In this document: positions 1 to 8,859 of the stretch, one piece after another
How the letters are laid out: each line of letters opens with the position of its first letter
Position numbering within the stretch: the first letter of the stretch is position 1
Assembly: GCA_021776115.1 (NCBI GenBank)
Contig: JAJFGN010000069.1
Coordinates: 1 to 64,000, forward strand
Reading direction: 5' to 3'
From: Kiloniellaceae bacterium
GTDB lineage: Bacteria; Pseudomonadota; Alphaproteobacteria; Kiloniellales; J153
Length of the DNA: 64,000 bases
Notes under the pieces: model-generated
What the model saw: only the letters and a program-made list of their open reading frames with translations
What the model was told of the DNA's origin: nothing
The model's database searches: none
Translations under genes and position numbers: made by a program

Positions 1-142
1 GAGGGAACACCGCGGAAGCGTGAAAAAGGGCCCCATGATGCTTGCGGCAGTCGAGACAGTGACAAAGGCCGACCCGGTATGGGAGTCCCGACGCCACAAT
101 TCGGACGTTGCCGCACAGGCAACCGCCGGTGAATCGGTCCAT
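1..142 (-). CDS. GFA family protein (CENP-V/GFA domain), 5' part only
   Basis: Only the N-terminal 47 residues lie in the window; the gene runs off the left edge. The ATG at 142 is preceded by an AGGAG ribosome binding site about 8 bases upstream. The translated piece begins with a GGCLCGNVR segment and continues to CHCLDCRK, so it carries Cys8 and Cys10 followed by Cys27, Cys29 and Cys32. These are the paired zinc-binding cysteines that open the glutathione-dependent formaldehyde-activating (GFA) fold. Many GFA-family proteins have no proven formaldehyde role, so the substrate is left open. It is transcribed away from the neighbouring acidic protein, which lies upstream on the same strand. 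Confidence 0.8.
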   Translation of the reverse strand, partial: MDRFTGGCLCGNVRIVASGLPYRVGLCHCLDCRKHHGALFHASAVFP

Positions 143-311
143 GCCGCGTCTCCTCTAAAATCAAGCGGTCGGAATGGTTACAACGAACAGCACTGTCATT
201 GCAATTGCCCGCTGCGGGCGGGGACGCGTCGTTCTTCCGTAGCGGGCGATTCAGCAGGTGCGAGATCTTCGGTAGTGTCCAGAATCTTTCGCACTACGAT
301 CGGAAGACGCT

Positions 312-1583
312 CTAGCCGCCGGTCGCGGATTCTTGCGCGGCGGCCGGCTCCGAAGCCTGGGCCTCCGCGCCTTCCGCGCCGACGCCGATTTGAACGCCAC
401 CTGCCGCAAGCGGTCCCAGGGCACCCTCTTCCTCAACCAATTTGCTGACACGGCGCATGATGTCTTCCAAGCTGGAGGCCTCGGGCTTCTGCTCCCCGCC
501 ATCCGCCACCACAGGGACACTTAGAACCGCGTCGTCCTCATCGACGAGATTTTCCATGGCGGCATCGGCCGCCAGCGGAATCGCTTCGAGCGCCTCGTCG
601 CCTCCGTCGCCAATCACCATCTCCTCGTCGATCATGGTGACATTCGCGTCACTGACGGGGATGTCCATGATTTCGGGCGCGGCGGTTTCTGCCTCAAGTT
701 CGGGTTCGGGAGCTGGCGTGGGCGCTGCTTGAATATCCTCCGCCGCATCGGATGCTAGGGCGGTTAGGACCTCTTCCGGCTCATCTACTACCCCGGCACT
801 GGCCTCTATCTCCTGAGACCCGTCAGCCGTGGTGTCCTCGGCGTCATCGGGCGCATCGGCTATCGCTTCGGCGGCGACCTCGGGCTCGGGGACAGCGACC
901 TCGGGCTCGGGGACAGCGGCCTCGTCGACGGCCTCGATTATCTCGTCCGTCTCAGCAGCCTCTAGTTCTGGCGCGGCGCCTTCTTCTTCAAGCGGGTCAG
1001 GACCGCCCTCTTCCAAGCCGGCTGCGTCAGCCGTTTCCACTTCTGGGGCTTCGGCCTCGATCGTCACCGTATCGGAGACTTCGTCCTCAGGCGCTTGGGC
1101 TTCGGCCGGTTCCGCCGCGGACACTTCTGTTTCAGCCGCTTCCATCTCCAGCGGCTCCGCCTCCGGCGCGACTGCATCGTCCGACCCGACTTCGGGTTCT
1201 TCGGGCGTGGAGACTTCCTCGGGCGCCGCCACAGGGGTGCTGGAGCCGGCGATCAGGGCGCTGATTTTGGCATCCATGACCTGCATGGCTTGGCCTAGGG
1301 CATCGCTATTGCCCAACTCTATAGCGTTTAACAAAGACTGGAGCATGCCGCGCAGCAATTTGTTCTCGGCCGAATCCTGACGCAGCACCTCAAGCTCCTC
1401 GGCCTGAGATGCCGCCGCCGTTGCCTGGCTCTCGATCTCGGCTTGCTGATCCCTGAGACGGGTTTCGATCGCGTCGATCAAACCCATAAGGCGTTCGCTG
1501 TATTTGGCGCGCTCCGCGTTGATCAGTCCGAAACGTTCTTCGGCCTCGACAACGCGTTGCTGCAGCTCTTCGATGCTGCTCAT
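312..1583 (-). CDS. Acidic Ala/Glu/Pro-rich protein with N-terminal coiled coil, function unknown
   Basis: I do not recognise this 423-residue protein. Residues 1-100 are heptad-rich (SSIEELQQRVVEAEERFG and onward) and should form a coiled coil. Roughly 130-350 is a low-complexity, strongly acidic Ala-Glu-Pro-Val-Asp stretch that is probably disordered. A short more ordered C-terminal piece contains SLEDIMRRVSKLVEEE and ends in a Gly/Ala-rich tail. There is no signal peptide or membrane segment. A TTG at 1616 and an ATG at 1607 are also in frame, but the ATG at 1583 has a GGTGGGA site just upstream and is preferred. An exact 21-base tandem duplication lies inside the acidic region. The architecture suggests a scaffold or polar adaptor role, but that is only inference. 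Confidence 0.6.
   Translation of the reverse strand: MSSIEELQQRVVEAEERFGLINAERAKYSERLMGLIDAIETRLRDQQAEIESQATAAASQAEELEVLRQDSAENKLLRGMLQSLLNAIELGNSDALGQAMQVMDAKISALIAGSSTPVAAPEEVSTPEEPEVGSDDAVAPEAEPLEMEAAETEVSAAEPAEAQAPEDEVSDTVTIEAEAPEVETADAAGLEEGGPDPLEEEGAAPELEAAETDEIIEAVDEAAVPEPEVAVPEPEVAAEAIADAPDDAEDTTADGSQEIEASAGVVDEPEEVLTALASDAAEDIQAAPTPAPEPELEAETAAPEIMDIPVSDANVTMIDEEMVIGDGGDEALEAIPLAADAAMENLVDEDDAVLSVPVVADGGEQKPEASSLEDIMRRVSKLVEEEGALGPLAAGGVQIGVGAEGAEAQASEPAAAQESATGG
874..915. repeat. Perfect 21-bp tandem duplication in the acidic-protein gene
   Basis: Two identical 21-base units, 874-894 and 895-915, lie head to tail. Each adds seven codons (VPEPEVA on the minus strand), so the frame is kept. 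It looks like a recent slippage or unequal-exchange event in a disordered region. Confidence 0.85.
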
Positions 1584-1700
1584 ATTGATCCCACCCGTTT
1601 CACTCATTACGGGCAATTAAGGTCAAGAAATGGTTTGAAATTCCTTAACCACAATGAAAAGCGGCCGGAGTTGAGCCGCAACTTTCGCGTTTCGTTTGAA

Positions 1701-2510
1701 TCAAGGCTTCTCGGGAAGGCTCTCGCGGACAAACCCGAGAACCCGATCGACCACCCGCACATGATCGAGCAGATCGACGTGCCCGCTGCCAGCCATCACA
1801 ATCATGTCCTTTGGCTCCGGCGCGGCGTCGAACAAGGCTTGGCCGAACCGCAGAGGAACTGTCGCGTCCTTGCCGCCATGCAGAACCAGCAAAGGGGCGG
1901 AAATCCGGGCGATTCTGGCCAAGGAATCCCATTTATCGAGGACCAGCCAGCGTGCCGGCAAATACCAATAGTGTAGCTGCGATACCGCCGCGATCGAGGT
2001 ATAGGGCGATTCCAGCAGAACTGCCGCCACCGGCCGCTCGGCCGCCATTTTGACCGCGAGCCCCGTCCCCAGAGATTCGCCGTAAAGGACCGTCCGCTCC
2101 GGTCCGACGCCCTGGCCCGCCAACCAATCCAGCACGCCGCGGGCATCGGCCGAAAAATCATCCTCGGTCGGGCTCCCCGGATTGCCGCTGTAACCCCGGT
2201 AGCCGACAAACAGCAGACCGAACCCCGCGCCGATCAGGGGCCGCAGCTTGGGCACGCGGTCGCCCAGATGCCCGGCATTACCGTGAAAGACCACCACAAC
2301 CGGCCCCTCAGGGCTGTCGGGAGGCCGATACCAGTGAGTCAGCACCAAGCCGTCTCCGGTTTGGGTCGTCACTTCCCCGATCCCCTGCCCAGAATACAGA
2401 GCCAGATCGGGGGCATCCTTGGCCCCGGGATAGAGCAGCGTCCTTTGCATCACGAAGACGGCCCCGGTCAGGAGCAGATAAACGCCAAGGGTTGCGCCGA
2501 TCAGGTGCAT
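1701..2510 (-). CDS. Membrane-anchored alpha/beta hydrolase (BEM46/YfhR-like)
   Basis: This 269-residue serine hydrolase has an uncleaved N-terminal membrane segment (about 7-23) and an alpha/beta hydrolase fold. The FHGNAGH oxyanion-hole region is near 75-81. The nucleophile Ser146 sits in GESLG, the acid Asp215 in HGGKD and the base His244 in GSGH, so the catalytic triad is complete. This layout matches the BEM46/YfhR/ABHD13 group, whose members sit on the cytoplasmic membrane with largely undefined esterase or peptidase activity. It appears to be a single-gene unit. The upstream region 2511-2657 carries two GTGC/GCAC dyads that may be regulatory. The substrate cannot be told from sequence. 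Confidence 0.85.
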   Translation of the reverse strand: MHLIGATLGVYLLLTGAVFVMQRTLLYPGAKDAPDLALYSGQGIGEVTTQTGDGLVLTHWYRPPDSPEGPVVVVFHGNAGHLGDRVPKLRPLIGAGFGLLFVGYRGYSGNPGSPTEDDFSADARGVLDWLAGQGVGPERTVLYGESLGTGLAVKMAAERPVAAVLLESPYTSIAAVSQLHYWYLPARWLVLDKWDSLARIARISAPLLVLHGGKDATVPLRFGQALFDAAPEPKDMIVMAGSGHVDLLDHVRVVDRVLGFVRESLPEKP

Positions 2511-2657
2511 GCTATGAGCCGATCCGATTGCCGGTCACGGTAGTGTGCAAAAAGTAGCACGGTCCACCGCACGAATTTCATGCGATATAGCGTCCCGCAC
2601 TACACAAAAAGCGCACAATTTAGTGCAGGAAATGTTGAAATCGCCGGGCCAAGGCCG

Positions 2658-3800
2658 TCATCCGGACGCGGTCAGGAACGCCCTGAACCGGCGCGCGACT
2701 TCGTGGGGCTTGACGCTTGGCCGGCCGAGTTCGCTCAGCGAACCCGGCGCGATGCGAAGATGAATAAGCTGGGGCCCAGTGCCTGCCAGGGCTTGATTCA
2801 GGGCCGTCTCAAAGCCTTCCAGGCTATCGCATACCGCCGCCGCCGCGTAACCGCAGGCCAAGGCCACCTGGGCAAAATCGACGTTCGCGGACACCGTGGC
2901 CTGCCCACCGGTCGAATCGTGGGTGCCGTTATCGAGCAGGATGTGAACCAGGTTCTCCGGCGCATAGGCGCCTATGGTCGCCAGGTTGCCAAGCTTCATG
3001 AGAGCGGCGCCGTCGCCATCCAGAACCACGACCGGGCGTTTCACGTTCAAGGCCACGCCCAGGCCCATGGCGCTGGCACACCCCATGGACCCAACCTGAT
3101 AGAGATGCTGCGGCCGGTCGGCGAGGGTGAAGAGCTCGCGCCCGCACTTTCCGGTGGTCGCGATGATCGCCGCCTGTTCCGGCACGACACCGAGCAATCT
3201 CTCCAAGGCGTCGAAGCGGCGCGGCGGCGCGCCATCACCCCGCAGATCCGAGAATTTTCCTCGCGGCCGGGGGGTGCGCGGCGTCTGGTCCAGAGCCTCT
3301 TCCACAACGCTGCCCTTTGCCATGACCAAGGCATAAGGCAAGCCGCTGTCCGCCATGGCGCCGCAAGCCCGGTCCAAAGCCGGCCCGATGTCCGCCTCGG
3401 CGCGCGGAAAGACACCGTGACGCACATCGGCCGCGTCCAGAAAGCGGTGCGTCGCCTGCCCCATCAATTCGTGCTGCGGCTCGTCCTTCAAACCGGGCTG
3501 GCCGCGCCAAGTCACAACCAATAAAGCTGGGATTCTGAACGGCCAGTTGAGTGAGGTGATCGGGTTTATCATATTCCCGAGGCCCGAGTTCTGACACATC
3601 ACGACCGTGCCCCGGCCGGCCAGCCAAGCCCCAGCCGCAATGGCCACCGCCTCGCCCTCGCTCGCCGCACCGACATAGCGCGTCGCCGGATCGCTAATCG
3701 TGCGGTTGATGATCGGTGTTAGGAATGAGCAGGGGACGCCGCAAAAGAAGTCTAGGCCGCGCGCTTGGGCGGCCCCTAGAAAGGCTCCCACTTCAATCAT
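2658..3800 (-). CDS. aepY: Phosphonopyruvate decarboxylase
   Basis: A ThDP-dependent enzyme of 380 residues that converts phosphonopyruvate to phosphonoacetaldehyde, the step that pulls the unfavourable PEP mutase reaction forward. The N-terminal pyrimidine-binding domain has Glu48 in SEGEAV, followed by QNSGLGN (70-76) and KDEPQH (105-110), which are hallmarks of AepY-type enzymes. The C-terminal domain has the ThDP motif beginning GDGAALMKLGN at 262 and closing with DNGTHDSTGGQ. The start lies 30 bases after the PEP mutase gene, so the two are very likely one operon. The length is normal for the family. No aminoethylphosphonate transaminase follows it in this window. Confidence 0.93.
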   Translation of the reverse strand: MIEVGAFLGAAQARGLDFFCGVPCSFLTPIINRTISDPATRYVGAASEGEAVAIAAGAWLAGRGTVVMCQNSGLGNMINPITSLNWPFRIPALLVVTWRGQPGLKDEPQHELMGQATHRFLDAADVRHGVFPRAEADIGPALDRACGAMADSGLPYALVMAKGSVVEEALDQTPRTPRPRGKFSDLRGDGAPPRRFDALERLLGVVPEQAAIIATTGKCGRELFTLADRPQHLYQVGSMGCASAMGLGVALNVKRPVVVLDGDGAALMKLGNLATIGAYAPENLVHILLDNGTHDSTGGQATVSANVDFAQVALACGYAAAAVCDSLEGFETALNQALAGTGPQLIHLRIAPGSLSELGRPSVKPHEVARRFRAFLTASG

Positions 3801-3830
3801 CTCGGCAGAAACTCCGACAGGCCCTACCCC

Positions 3831-5495
3831 CTATATGACGTTGCGCGCCCGGGCCAAGTCGAAAGCGTCGTTGATATCCAGCCAGTGACCCGTGATGTAG
3901 ACGATCCGTGCTGCCATACCCTTGCTTGCCAGGCGAGTGAAGAGATCGGGCAGGTTGGTCTTTTCCAATGTTCCCTCGGCACGCAGGACGTCGACTTCAT
4001 CGCGAAGAGCCTCCAATCCGGCGCGCGAGACCCTGGCCAAGCCGATCCATTCCCCGTGCGCGGACAAATCGTCTTGATCGTTCGTGAAGCGTTCCAGCAT
4101 GACAGACCGCTCGTCGAGGAACTGATCCTCGGCATACGGCCGATCGCATACGACCAGATCGGGGGCATGCTTGCGCCCGCCTTCGGCATGGTCCTGCCAC
4201 TTGGCATCGACCGCCAGCACGATGTCGGCATCGCTCTGCAACAGCAGATCGAGCACATAATCGCGGAATACGATATCGCCGTAGCTGATCACAGCCGGGC
4301 CGCTCACGGCACCGAGCGCGCAGGCGAGCGACGACACTTCGCCGCTGGTCTCAAAGGATTGGTTCACCACTTTCTTGATGTTCGGCAGATCGACGGCTTC
4401 CGGCTTGTACCCACACACCACGGTGACGTCGCGTACTTCGGCATTGTTAAGTGTGCGGACAAGGCGCCGCAGCAAGGGCTCGCCGCGCAGGTCCAGCATG
4501 CACTTTGGCCGCTCCTCGGTCAGCTCCGCCAAGGCGCTGCCCCGCGTGGCGGCCAAGACCACGGCTTGGGTCTCGACCGTTTTCGCACTCAGGTAGCGCC
4601 GCTCCGCCTCCACCATCTCGCTATTTCCAGCCAGCGCGAAGACCTCCTTGAGCGATGCGACCTCGCCCTCGACGTCATTCAGACTTTGCTTGGCAAAAAT
4701 TCGGCCGCTGATCTCACGCATCGCGGATATCGAGGCGCGCAGATTATGATTGGCCCAGATCGCCATCGACAGACCTGCTTCGCGGAAGCGCTCGGTCGGG
4801 GTCGCGTAGTAGGTCGTGGGCACGATGACCAGCGGCGAGCGGCCGGCCCATTCCTTGGCGAAGGCAAGAATTTCGTCGGGCGCCGGTTTCTTGGAATGAA
4901 TCAGGATCGCGTCGGCGCCGGCCTCGTGATAGGCCTCGGCACGGCGCAAGGCCTCGTCCATGCCCCAACCGGCGATCAATGCCTCAATCCGCGCGACGAC
5001 CGAAAAATCGTCATCGAGTTGGCTGTCTTTCCCGGCCCTGATCTTGCCGCAGAACTCCTCAATATCGGCGAGAACCTGCTTGCCATCGATCAATGAATTA
5101 GTCTTGGGGAAAACTTTGTCCTCGATACAGACTGCTGCAATGCCGCGCTGGCAGAGTTTCACCACCAAACGCCGAAAATTGTTGAAATCGCCGTAGCCGG
5201 TGTCGCCGTCCAGCATGATGGGGACCGAAGTCGCGTCGGACATGAATTCCAGCGTTTCGATAACTTGCGTCCATGACGCCTCGTTGCGGTCGCGCACGCC
5301 AAGCGCCGTCGCCATGGAAAGGCCCGAGGCCCAGATTCCCTTAAACCCCGCCTCCTCGACGATTTTGGCGGAAAGCCCATTATGGGCCTCCATCAGGAAT
5401 TCCAATTCGCTCGACGTGAGAAGCGCACGGAATTTGGATGCTTTGGAATTCTGGGACGATTCTGGGACTGGATAGACCAACGCAGGGTGCGGCAC
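3831..5495 (-). CDS. aepX: Phosphoenolpyruvate mutase fused to a nucleotidyltransferase domain
   Basis: A 554-residue two-domain protein. Residues about 20-300 are a PEP mutase of the isocitrate lyase superfamily. They carry the Mg-binding LDGDTGYG (Asp96, Asp98) and the diagnostic [10 protein letters not shown] (125-134), which separates C-P bond-forming PEP mutases from lyases. Residues about 309-554 are a sugar-nucleotidyltransferase-type domain, with [18 protein letters not shown] as the nucleotide and phosphate loop and SYGD as a probable metal site. Fused or neighbouring cytidylyltransferases in phosphonate clusters activate a small phosphonate as a CMP ester for transfer to a lipid or glycan, so that is the likely role here. 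The start is a GTG with AAAGG about 10 bases upstream. It is the first gene of the aepX-aepY unit. Confidence 0.92.
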   Translation of the reverse strand: MPHPALVYPVPESSQNSKASKFRALLTSSELEFLMEAHNGLSAKIVEEAGFKGIWASGLSMATALGVRDRNEASWTQVIETLEFMSDATSVPIMLDGDTGYGDFNNFRRLVVKLCQRGIAAVCIEDKVFPKTNSLIDGKQVLADIEEFCGKIRAGKDSQLDDDFSVVARIEALIAGWGMDEALRRAEAYHEAGADAILIHSKKPAPDEILAFAKEWAGRSPLVIVPTTYYATPTERFREAGLSMAIWANHNLRASISAMREISGRIFAKQSLNDVEGEVASLKEVFALAGNSEMVEAERRYLSAKTVETQAVVLAATRGSALAELTEERPKCMLDLRGEPLLRRLVRTLNNAEVRDVTVVCGYKPEAVDLPNIKKVVNQSFETSGEVSSLACALGAVSGPAVISYGDIVFRDYVLDLLLQSDADIVLAVDAKWQDHAEGGRKHAPDLVVCDRPYAEDQFLDERSVMLERFTNDQDDLSAHGEWIGLARVSRAGLEALRDEVDVLRAEGTLEKTNLPDLFTRLASKGMAARIVYITGHWLDINDAFDLARARNVI

Positions 5496-5728
5496 GATAA
5501 AATGACCTTTGGATTGCGGATTGACGAAATTCTCACGACATCCCTAGCGCGACGCGCTGAGACCCTCAATACCCATTCGATCAATTGATTTTGACCTTAC
5601 AACCCTTGAAATGGGCGACCGCTGCACCGTCCTTGCGTTTCGCGATAGGGGCTGGAAGGATGCGGCCATCCGCGCGCAATCGAAGCGTCGCCGTGTACTG
5701 AATCCACGAACCCAAGACGACAAACACT

Positions 5729-6412
5729 ATGGCGGCGCAAAACCCAACGAAAGTACGGCTCGCGGAGACCGAGATCGAGATCTGGCCCAACGATGTCGCA
5801 GTCCAGGATTGGGTCGAGCCGAACGTTAAGATCGCGGTCTTCAATGATACCGCGGCCTTTCACTCCCGCTTGGTTGAACGCACCTTGGCCCTGGAAAGCG
5901 ATCCGGCGTTGGCGAAGCCGTTTCCCGGATACGCCGGCAGCGCCAAAGTCTATCATTTGGAGCGCTGGGACTGCCCCGAGGCCGAGCTTATCCATCGGCG
6001 CGCAATCGAGCTGTTCAAGCGCTCACTGGGTACGCAGAACGCGGCAGTGGATCTCAGTTGGGCCAACATTTACCGCGAGGGCGATTACTGCCTGCCGCAC
6101 AGCCACGTGCGCGCGACCGCTAGCATCGTCTATTTTCTCGAGCTCGGCCTAGACCCCGGATCGGATTCGGCCTCAGGCGATGCGGGGCAAGGCCGTTTTT
6201 GCTTCGCCGACCCGCGTCTCAAAGTGTGCTGCCGGGAAGAAGAACACGCTATGACGACGCCGGGAGGCCCCACCGCCTGCAACGGCATGATGATCATGTT
6301 TCCCGGCAAGATCGTCCACATGGTCGATGTCTTCAAACGGCCCGGCCCGCGCATTACCCTGTCCTGGAACGTCAACGAATATCCGGTTCCAGGTTCGCCA
6401 TTTCCAGAATGA
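5729..6412 (+). CDS. Putative 2OG-Fe(II) oxygenase (2OG-FeII_Oxy_5-like)
   Basis: A 227-residue soluble protein. The segment starting SWANIYREGDY (110-120) continues into PHSHVRATASIVYFL and then GRFCFADPRL. A later GKIVHMVDVF and RITLSWNV complete the pattern of the small double-stranded beta-helix oxygenases grouped as 2OG-FeII_Oxy_5. His124 or His126 and His197 are the candidate iron ligands, and Arg208 is placed to bind the 2-oxoglutarate carboxylate. The gene is divergent from the phosphonate cassette with about 230 bases between them. Hydroxylation of a phosphonate intermediate is therefore possible, but this rests on position alone. The ATG at 5729 has only a weak ribosome binding site. 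Confidence 0.65.
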   Translation: MAAQNPTKVRLAETEIEIWPNDVAVQDWVEPNVKIAVFNDTAAFHSRLVERTLALESDPALAKPFPGYAGSAKVYHLERWDCPEAELIHRRAIELFKRSLGTQNAAVDLSWANIYREGDYCLPHSHVRATASIVYFLELGLDPGSDSASGDAGQGRFCFADPRLKVCCREEEHAMTTPGGPTACNGMMIMFPGKIVHMVDVFKRPGPRITLSWNVNEYPVPGSPFPE

Positions 6413-6545
6413 GCAGCAGCCGGGCCCCGGCCGCGCCGCCCCCTAAATTACACAGCTGAAAGCGGTGCGTGAGGACATCCTTGGGGCGACCCTGTGTTAG
6501 AGTTTTCCCGAGAGCCGTCACAAGCCCGTAGGAAGGAGAATAACC

Positions 6546-7403
6546 TTGGCCCCGACCAGCACGATCGAGGTTTTAAGCGAGCAGCGCTGCTTCGACGGCC
6601 TGCAAGGCGTCTACCGCCACGAGTCGAAGGCTTGCGCCGGCGCCATGCGCTTTGCCGTATTTCAACCGCGCCAAGCCATGAACGGAGCAAAGGTCCCGGT
6701 TTTGACCTATCTAGCCGGGCTGACTTGCACCGAGGAAACATTCGTTATCAAGGCAGGCGCCCAGCGGGTGGCCGCCCAGTTGGGTCTCATGCTGGTCGCC
6801 CCCGATACCTCGCCGCGCGGCGCCGGGCTGCCCGGAGAGGACGACGATTGGGATTTCGGCACCGGGGCGGGATTCTATCTCGATGCGAGCCAAGCGCCAT
6901 GGAACCAGCACTACAATATGTATAGCTACATCACTCGCGACCTGCCCGCGGCGATCGAGGCGCGTTTTCCCGCAGACCTCGGCCGGCAGGGCATTTTCGG
7001 CCACTCCATGGGTGGACACGGCGCCTTAACAATCCACCTCAAGAACCCGGATACCTACCGCTCGGTCTCCGCTTTCGCCCCTATCGGCGCGCCGACTAGG
7101 TGTCCCTGGGGGGTCAAGGCGTTCACAAGTTATCTCGGCGAGGACCGAGAGGCTTGGCGCCGTCACGACGCCAGCGAGTTGATCCGGGCCCGGCCCAGCA
7201 AGGCGAAACTGCTCATAGATCAGGGCAGCGCCGACCAATTCATGGACGAACAGCTGAAACCGGAGTTGCTGGCGGCGGCTTGCGAGACAGCCGGTCAGCG
7301 CATCGAACTGCGCATGCAACCGGGTTATGACCATAGCTACTTTTTCATACAATCCTTCATGGAGGACCACTTGCGTCATCATGCGGAGGTACTCGGCGCA
7401 TAA
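6546..7403 (+). CDS. fghA: S-formylglutathione hydrolase
   Basis: This enzyme hydrolyses S-formylglutathione to formate and glutathione, the last step of glutathione-dependent formaldehyde oxidation in the cytoplasm. The 285-residue chain matches the usual length of the esterase D family. The triad is visible: Ser154 in GHSMGG, Asp230 in GSADQF and His263 in YDHSYFF. The LAGLTCTEETF segment (56-66) forms the oxyanion side. The start is a TTG at 6546 with a strong AGGAAGGAGA site 6 bases before it. No glutathione-dependent formaldehyde dehydrogenase is adjacent; the GFA-family gene at the left edge is 6 kb away. The desaturase follows after 25 bases, so co-transcription is likely. Confidence 0.95.
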   Translation: MAPTSTIEVLSEQRCFDGLQGVYRHESKACAGAMRFAVFQPRQAMNGAKVPVLTYLAGLTCTEETFVIKAGAQRVAAQLGLMLVAPDTSPRGAGLPGEDDDWDFGTGAGFYLDASQAPWNQHYNMYSYITRDLPAAIEARFPADLGRQGIFGHSMGGHGALTIHLKNPDTYRSVSAFAPIGAPTRCPWGVKAFTSYLGEDREAWRRHDASELIRARPSKAKLLIDQGSADQFMDEQLKPELLAAACETAGQRIELRMQPGYDHSYFFIQSFMEDHLRHHAEVLGA

Positions 7404-7428
7404 CCAGTCCGTCGGTCTTTAAGAGGCA

Positions 7429-8361
7429 ATGGATACAAGTTTTTCCGACACAATCGTAAAGGGGGCGCTTAAACCCCTCACGCACCGCTCGGACCTGAAG
7501 GGTGCATTGCATCTCGCGGGACACTTGGCCTTCCTGGCCGTGACGGCTTGGTTGATCGCGCAGTCGCGCGGCACACCCTGGCTCATTCTGACTTGGCCAG
7601 TGCACGGACTTGGGCTGGTTTTTCTTTTCGCACCCCTGCACGAGACAATTCATCGCACCGCATTCCGGACGCGCTGGCTCAACGATGTCGTCGCCTGGCT
7701 GTGCGGCGCCGTCTTGGTCCTGCCGCCAGCCTATTTCCGCGCCTTTCATTTCGCGCACCACCGCTACACGCAGGACCCGGAACGCGATCCAGAACTCTTA
7801 ACGCCAAAGCCCGCGTCCCTGGGCGCCTACCTGCGCCACGCCAGCGGGCTGGTTTATTGGCGGGCACAGGTACCTGGCCTTCTCCGACACGCGGCCGGGC
7901 GGGTCGAAGAGCCCTTCATCGCCAGAACCCAGCGCCGCGCCATCGTGATCGAGGCGCGTCTTTACGCCACGTTTTACCTTGGCCTCGCTGCCGCTTCGCT
8001 GGCCGTCGGTTCCTGGGCGGCGGTTGTTTACTGGATGGTCCCGGTCGCGGTGGCCCAGCCTGCGCTGCGCCTTTACCTGCTGACGGAGCACATGGGATGC
8101 CCCTTGGGGCCGGACATGTTCCGCAACACGCGCACGACCCGAACGACCTGGGCCCTACGCGCCCTGGCGTGGAACATGCCGTTCCACGTCGAACACCATG
8201 CCTACCCCGGCATTCCCTTTCACGCGTTACCGGCGGCGCACAAGATGCTCAAGGACCGCATCGCCGTGCTGGCCCCCGGTTACATCGCGGTGCACCGCCA
8301 GATCATCGCGGACTTGATCGGCCCAGGGACAGAAACCGATCTAGGACCCGGTATCGGCTAG
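7429..8361 (+). CDS. Membrane fatty acid desaturase family protein
   Basis: A 310-residue integral membrane di-iron enzyme. The three histidine boxes are present in order: HETIH (71-75), HFAHH (107-111) and HVEHH (253-257). An extra His221 in TEHMG is typical of the FA_desaturase superfamily. Hydrophobic segments around 30-70, 85-103 and 175-215 fit four membrane crossings, with the boxes on the cytoplasmic face. The spacing of the first two boxes is short, and the third is HxxHH, as in acyl-lipid desaturases and hydroxylases, so regiochemistry cannot be assigned. An AAGAGG site precedes the ATG. The 3' end overlaps the convergent bactofilin gene by 21 bases. Confidence 0.88.
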   Translation: MDTSFSDTIVKGALKPLTHRSDLKGALHLAGHLAFLAVTAWLIAQSRGTPWLILTWPVHGLGLVFLFAPLHETIHRTAFRTRWLNDVVAWLCGAVLVLPPAYFRAFHFAHHRYTQDPERDPELLTPKPASLGAYLRHASGLVYWRAQVPGLLRHAAGRVEEPFIARTQRRAIVIEARLYATFYLGLAAASLAVGSWAAVVYWMVPVAVAQPALRLYLLTEHMGCPLGPDMFRNTRTTRTTWALRALAWNMPFHVEHHAYPGIPFHALPAAHKMLKDRIAVLAPGYIAVHRQIIADLIGPGTETDLGPGIG

Positions 8362-8859
8362 CCCTGTATTAGCCAAGCTGGGGCGCTCGCTCCGGTCTTC
8401 GGTCTCTCCGGCCCTGGCGACGGTCCCAACAATGGCGCCGCCCGCCTCGATCGTTATCTTGGCGTAGCGGGTCTCACCGCGCACCAATCCGCCGGCGGCC
8501 ACGTTCAGCTGCCCGGTCGCGTTTAAGGTTCCCTCGAAGGTTCCAGCGATGTCGGCATGTTCGACCTCCGCCGAACCGACAAAAGTCCCGCCCTTTCGGA
8601 CCTCTAGGCGATCCGTCTTCAGGGTCGCCTCAACCCGGCCTTCAACCACGAGCGCGCGGCAATCGTCGATTTGCCCCTTAACGTGAATGTCCCGCCCAAC
8701 GATCAAAGTCCCCTCCGGCGCGCGATTCGGCGCGGCCGGGCCTGACCTTGGCTGGGTTTGGGCGATCCCGACGATGCCTTTGGGCAAAGGCCGATTGCCG
8801 ATCGGCTCGCGGGGGCGGCTGGGGATAGGCGGTCGCGGCGGCTGGGTAATAGGATTCAT
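8341..8859 (-). CDS. Bactofilin (polymer-forming cytoskeletal protein)
   Basis: A 172-residue protein with a Pro/Arg-rich N-terminal tail (MNPITQPPRPPIPSRP) and a central bactofilin domain from about 50 to 145. The domain opens with GTLIVGRDIHVKGQID and consists of short beta-strand repeats with alternating hydrophobics and glycines, as expected for the right-handed beta-helix that self-assembles into nucleotide-free filaments. Bactofilins position envelope enzymes at poles or stalks. The ATG at 8859 is chosen over upstream in-frame starts because a GGGAGAG site precedes it and the extra residues do not look like protein. Bactofilins often neighbour an M23 peptidase gene; none is seen here. 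Confidence 0.9.
   Translation of the reverse strand: MNPITQPPRPPIPSRPREPIGNRPLPKGIVGIAQTQPRSGPAAPNRAPEGTLIVGRDIHVKGQIDDCRALVVEGRVEATLKTDRLEVRKGGTFVGSAEVEHADIAGTFEGTLNATGQLNVAAGGLVRGETRYAKITIEAGGAIVGTVARAGETEDRSERPSLANTGLADTGS

Noticed and set aside
2580-3524. 314-codon plus-strand open frame opposite aepY
   Set aside because: It lies against a well-supported decarboxylase gene and has Arg/Gly/Ala-rich shadow composition.
3885-5096. 403-codon plus-strand open frame opposite the PEP mutase fusion
   Set aside because: The minus strand carries the PEP mutase and transferase motifs throughout; the plus frame has no recognisable domain or ribosome binding site.
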